Positions 14,171 to 14,969 of a stretch of DNA of 14,969 nucleotides are shown here, in pieces (the first letter of the stretch is position 1; each line of letters starts with the position of its first letter). Position numbers and translations under genes: made by a program. Location: the NCBI GenBank assembly GCA_012798185.1, contig JAAZNS010000263.1, positions 1 through 14,969 of the forward strand. Direction: 5' to 3'. The DNA is from Chloroflexota bacterium (GTDB lineage: Bacteria > Chloroflexota > Anaerolineae > Anaerolineales > UBA4823). The notes beneath the pieces were generated by a model. That model had not been told where the DNA came from, searched no databases, and worked only from the letters and a program-made list of their open reading frames with translations.

Positions 14171-14191
14171 CCTAGATCACCGAGGATAATT

Positions 14192-14830
14192 ATGAATTAT
14201 TGGGTGGGAAATATCTTCCTCTCTGAAAGCATCAACACCTACACCTACGACCTTGCCAACCGCCTGACCGCCTTCGATGACGGAGAAAATGTTTATTACT
14301 ACGCCTACAACGGTCTGGGCGACCGCTTGCAGCAGACTGTAAATTACACAACCACCACCTACGCCGTGGACATAGCCGGCGGCTTGACCCAGGTGCTCTC
14401 GGATGGCACTAACACCTACCTTTACGGAGTAGACCGCATTTCCCAACAGCACGGCAGCCTGACCGAATACTACCTGGCAGATGCTCTCGGCTCGGTGCGC
14501 CAGTTGACCAATTTCACCGGCGAGGTGGTGCTGGCGCGGGCTTACGACCCTTACGGCAACCTGGTGGAAAACAATGCCTACGATGGTGTTACCACGGTAT
14601 ATGGTTACGCCGGCGAATACACCGACACCAGCGGCATGGTGTATCTAAGAGCCAGGTATTACAGCCCGGTGCAGGGCAGGTTTGTAAGCCGGGATGTGTG
14701 GGAAGGGGATTATAATAACCCATTATCGTTGAATAAATGGGGATATGTGGAGGGGAATCCGATTAATTATACAGATCCATCAGGATTGTGGAGGTGGAGG
14801 ATGTCCTCCGATCCAATTTATCATACCTGA
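14192..14830 (+). CDS. RHS-repeat core fragment, 5'-truncated (212 aa)
   Basis: This is the C-terminal core of an RHS/YD-repeat protein. YD repeats include NTYTYDLANRLTAF and YYYAYNGLGDRLQQTV. They are followed by the conserved end of the core: YYLADALGSVRQLTN, AYDPYGNLV, GYAGEYTDTSGMVYLRARYY, GRFVSRD, and NPINYTDPSGLW. Normal RHS proteins exceed 1000 residues and have a signal sequence; this one starts abruptly, and only nine residues follow the DPSGLW hallmark, so both the shell and the variable toxin tip are missing. The start at 14192 is chosen because AGGA precedes it and because the longer frame would begin inside the tRNA. G+C is about 58% in 14461-14520 against about 45% in the backbone. 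It is probably a displaced 3' remnant and may not be functional; a small expressed cassette is the alternative. Confidence 0.75.
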   Translation: MNYWVGNIFLSESINTYTYDLANRLTAFDDGENVYYYAYNGLGDRLQQTVNYTTTTYAVDIAGGLTQVLSDGTNTYLYGVDRISQQHGSLTEYYLADALGSVRQLTNFTGEVVLARAYDPYGNLVENNAYDGVTTVYGYAGEYTDTSGMVYLRARYYSPVQGRFVSRDVWEGDYNNPLSLNKWGYVEGNPINYTDPSGLWRWRMSSDPIYHT

Positions 14831-14835
14831 GTTTC

Positions 14836-14969
14836 TCAAATTAGTGTCCTGGAATCAAGTTTTTTCAGAACAGATATCACTGAATTCGAGATATCCGGTT
14901 CTGCAAACAACTCATTTCCATTAATAGTGACAACAGCAGAACGAACAGGCCGCAGAAGTTTTACGAACT
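14836..14969 (-). CDS. Possible 3' end of a minus-strand gene running off the window
   Basis: On the minus strand a frame is open from the window edge for 43 codons to a TGA at 14836-14838. The encoded tail includes FVKLLRPVRSAVVTINGNEL and ends LKKLDSRTLI. Its mix of residues looks like real protein, and its end lies 5 bases from the convergent RHS stop, which is a plausible arrangement. No family is recognisable, and an open frame this short can arise by chance, so it is tentative. Confidence 0.35.
   Translation of the reverse strand, partial: FVKLLRPVRSAVVTINGNELFAEPDISNSVISVLKKLDSRTLI

Noticed and set aside
14144..14191. RHS start at ATG-like/GTG codon at 14144
   Set aside because: This start lies inside the tRNA gene; the ATG at 14192 with AGGA upstream is the usable one.
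1..14969. CRISPR array, insertion sequence or integrase
   Set aside because: No regularly spaced direct repeats, transposase motifs or tyrosine/serine recombinase motifs were seen on either strand.

Overview
The window looks like chromosomal DNA from a Chloroflexota (Anaerolineae-like) bacterium. The signs are an FtsZ of the kind seen in that phylum, very long cytoplasmic TPR proteins, a clan CD (C25/CHAT-like) protease, a VanW/YoaR-type membrane-anchored beta-lactamase-fold protein and an RHS fragment. The backbone is about 45% G+C by hand count of one line. The phylum assignment is inference from gene style; there is no rRNA to confirm it. All long genes are on the + strand, gaps between genes are short, and no stretch over 300 bases lacks a gene.

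Region 1 (3-3150) is a tightly packed series. It starts with the 3' part of an unrecognised gene whose C-terminus resembles a cell-wall-binding-2-type motif. Next comes an FtsZ paralogue with an intact GTP-binding face and C-terminal FtsZ tail peptide, but with His in place of the catalytic third Asp of the T7 loop. Then follow an 86-aa protein overlapping the ftsZ-like gene by 8 nt, a 71-aa one-TM protein, and a 249-aa membrane-anchored protein that resembles LCP (LytR-CpsA-Psr) proteins only loosely. A terminator-like hairpin at 3190-3222 separates this block from the next gene.

Region 2 (3239-12462) holds a 107-aa two-TM protein, a 1927-aa TPR protein, and a 1029-aa protein. The last combines N-terminal helical repeats, an acidic linker, a C25-like protease domain (His729/Cys782) and a C-terminal domain. 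That C-terminal domain is related along its length to the 86-aa protein of region 1. This shared domain ties the two blocks together and is the best evidence that they form one system: a tubulin/FtsZ-family protein, small membrane proteins, a giant TPR scaffold and a cytoplasmic caspase-fold protease with a stand-alone copy of its tail domain.

Region 3 (12463-14170) holds a separately promoted, probably leaderless gene for a membrane-anchored PG-binding/beta-lactamase-fold protein, then tRNA-Arg(UCG) with its own promoter.

Region 4 (14171-14969) is a short, 5'-truncated RHS gene with higher G+C, placed directly after the tRNA. It is followed by the possible 3' end of a minus-strand gene that runs off the window. 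Region 4 looks like an accessory insertion next to a tRNA. No insertion sequence, CRISPR array, rRNA or replication origin was seen.
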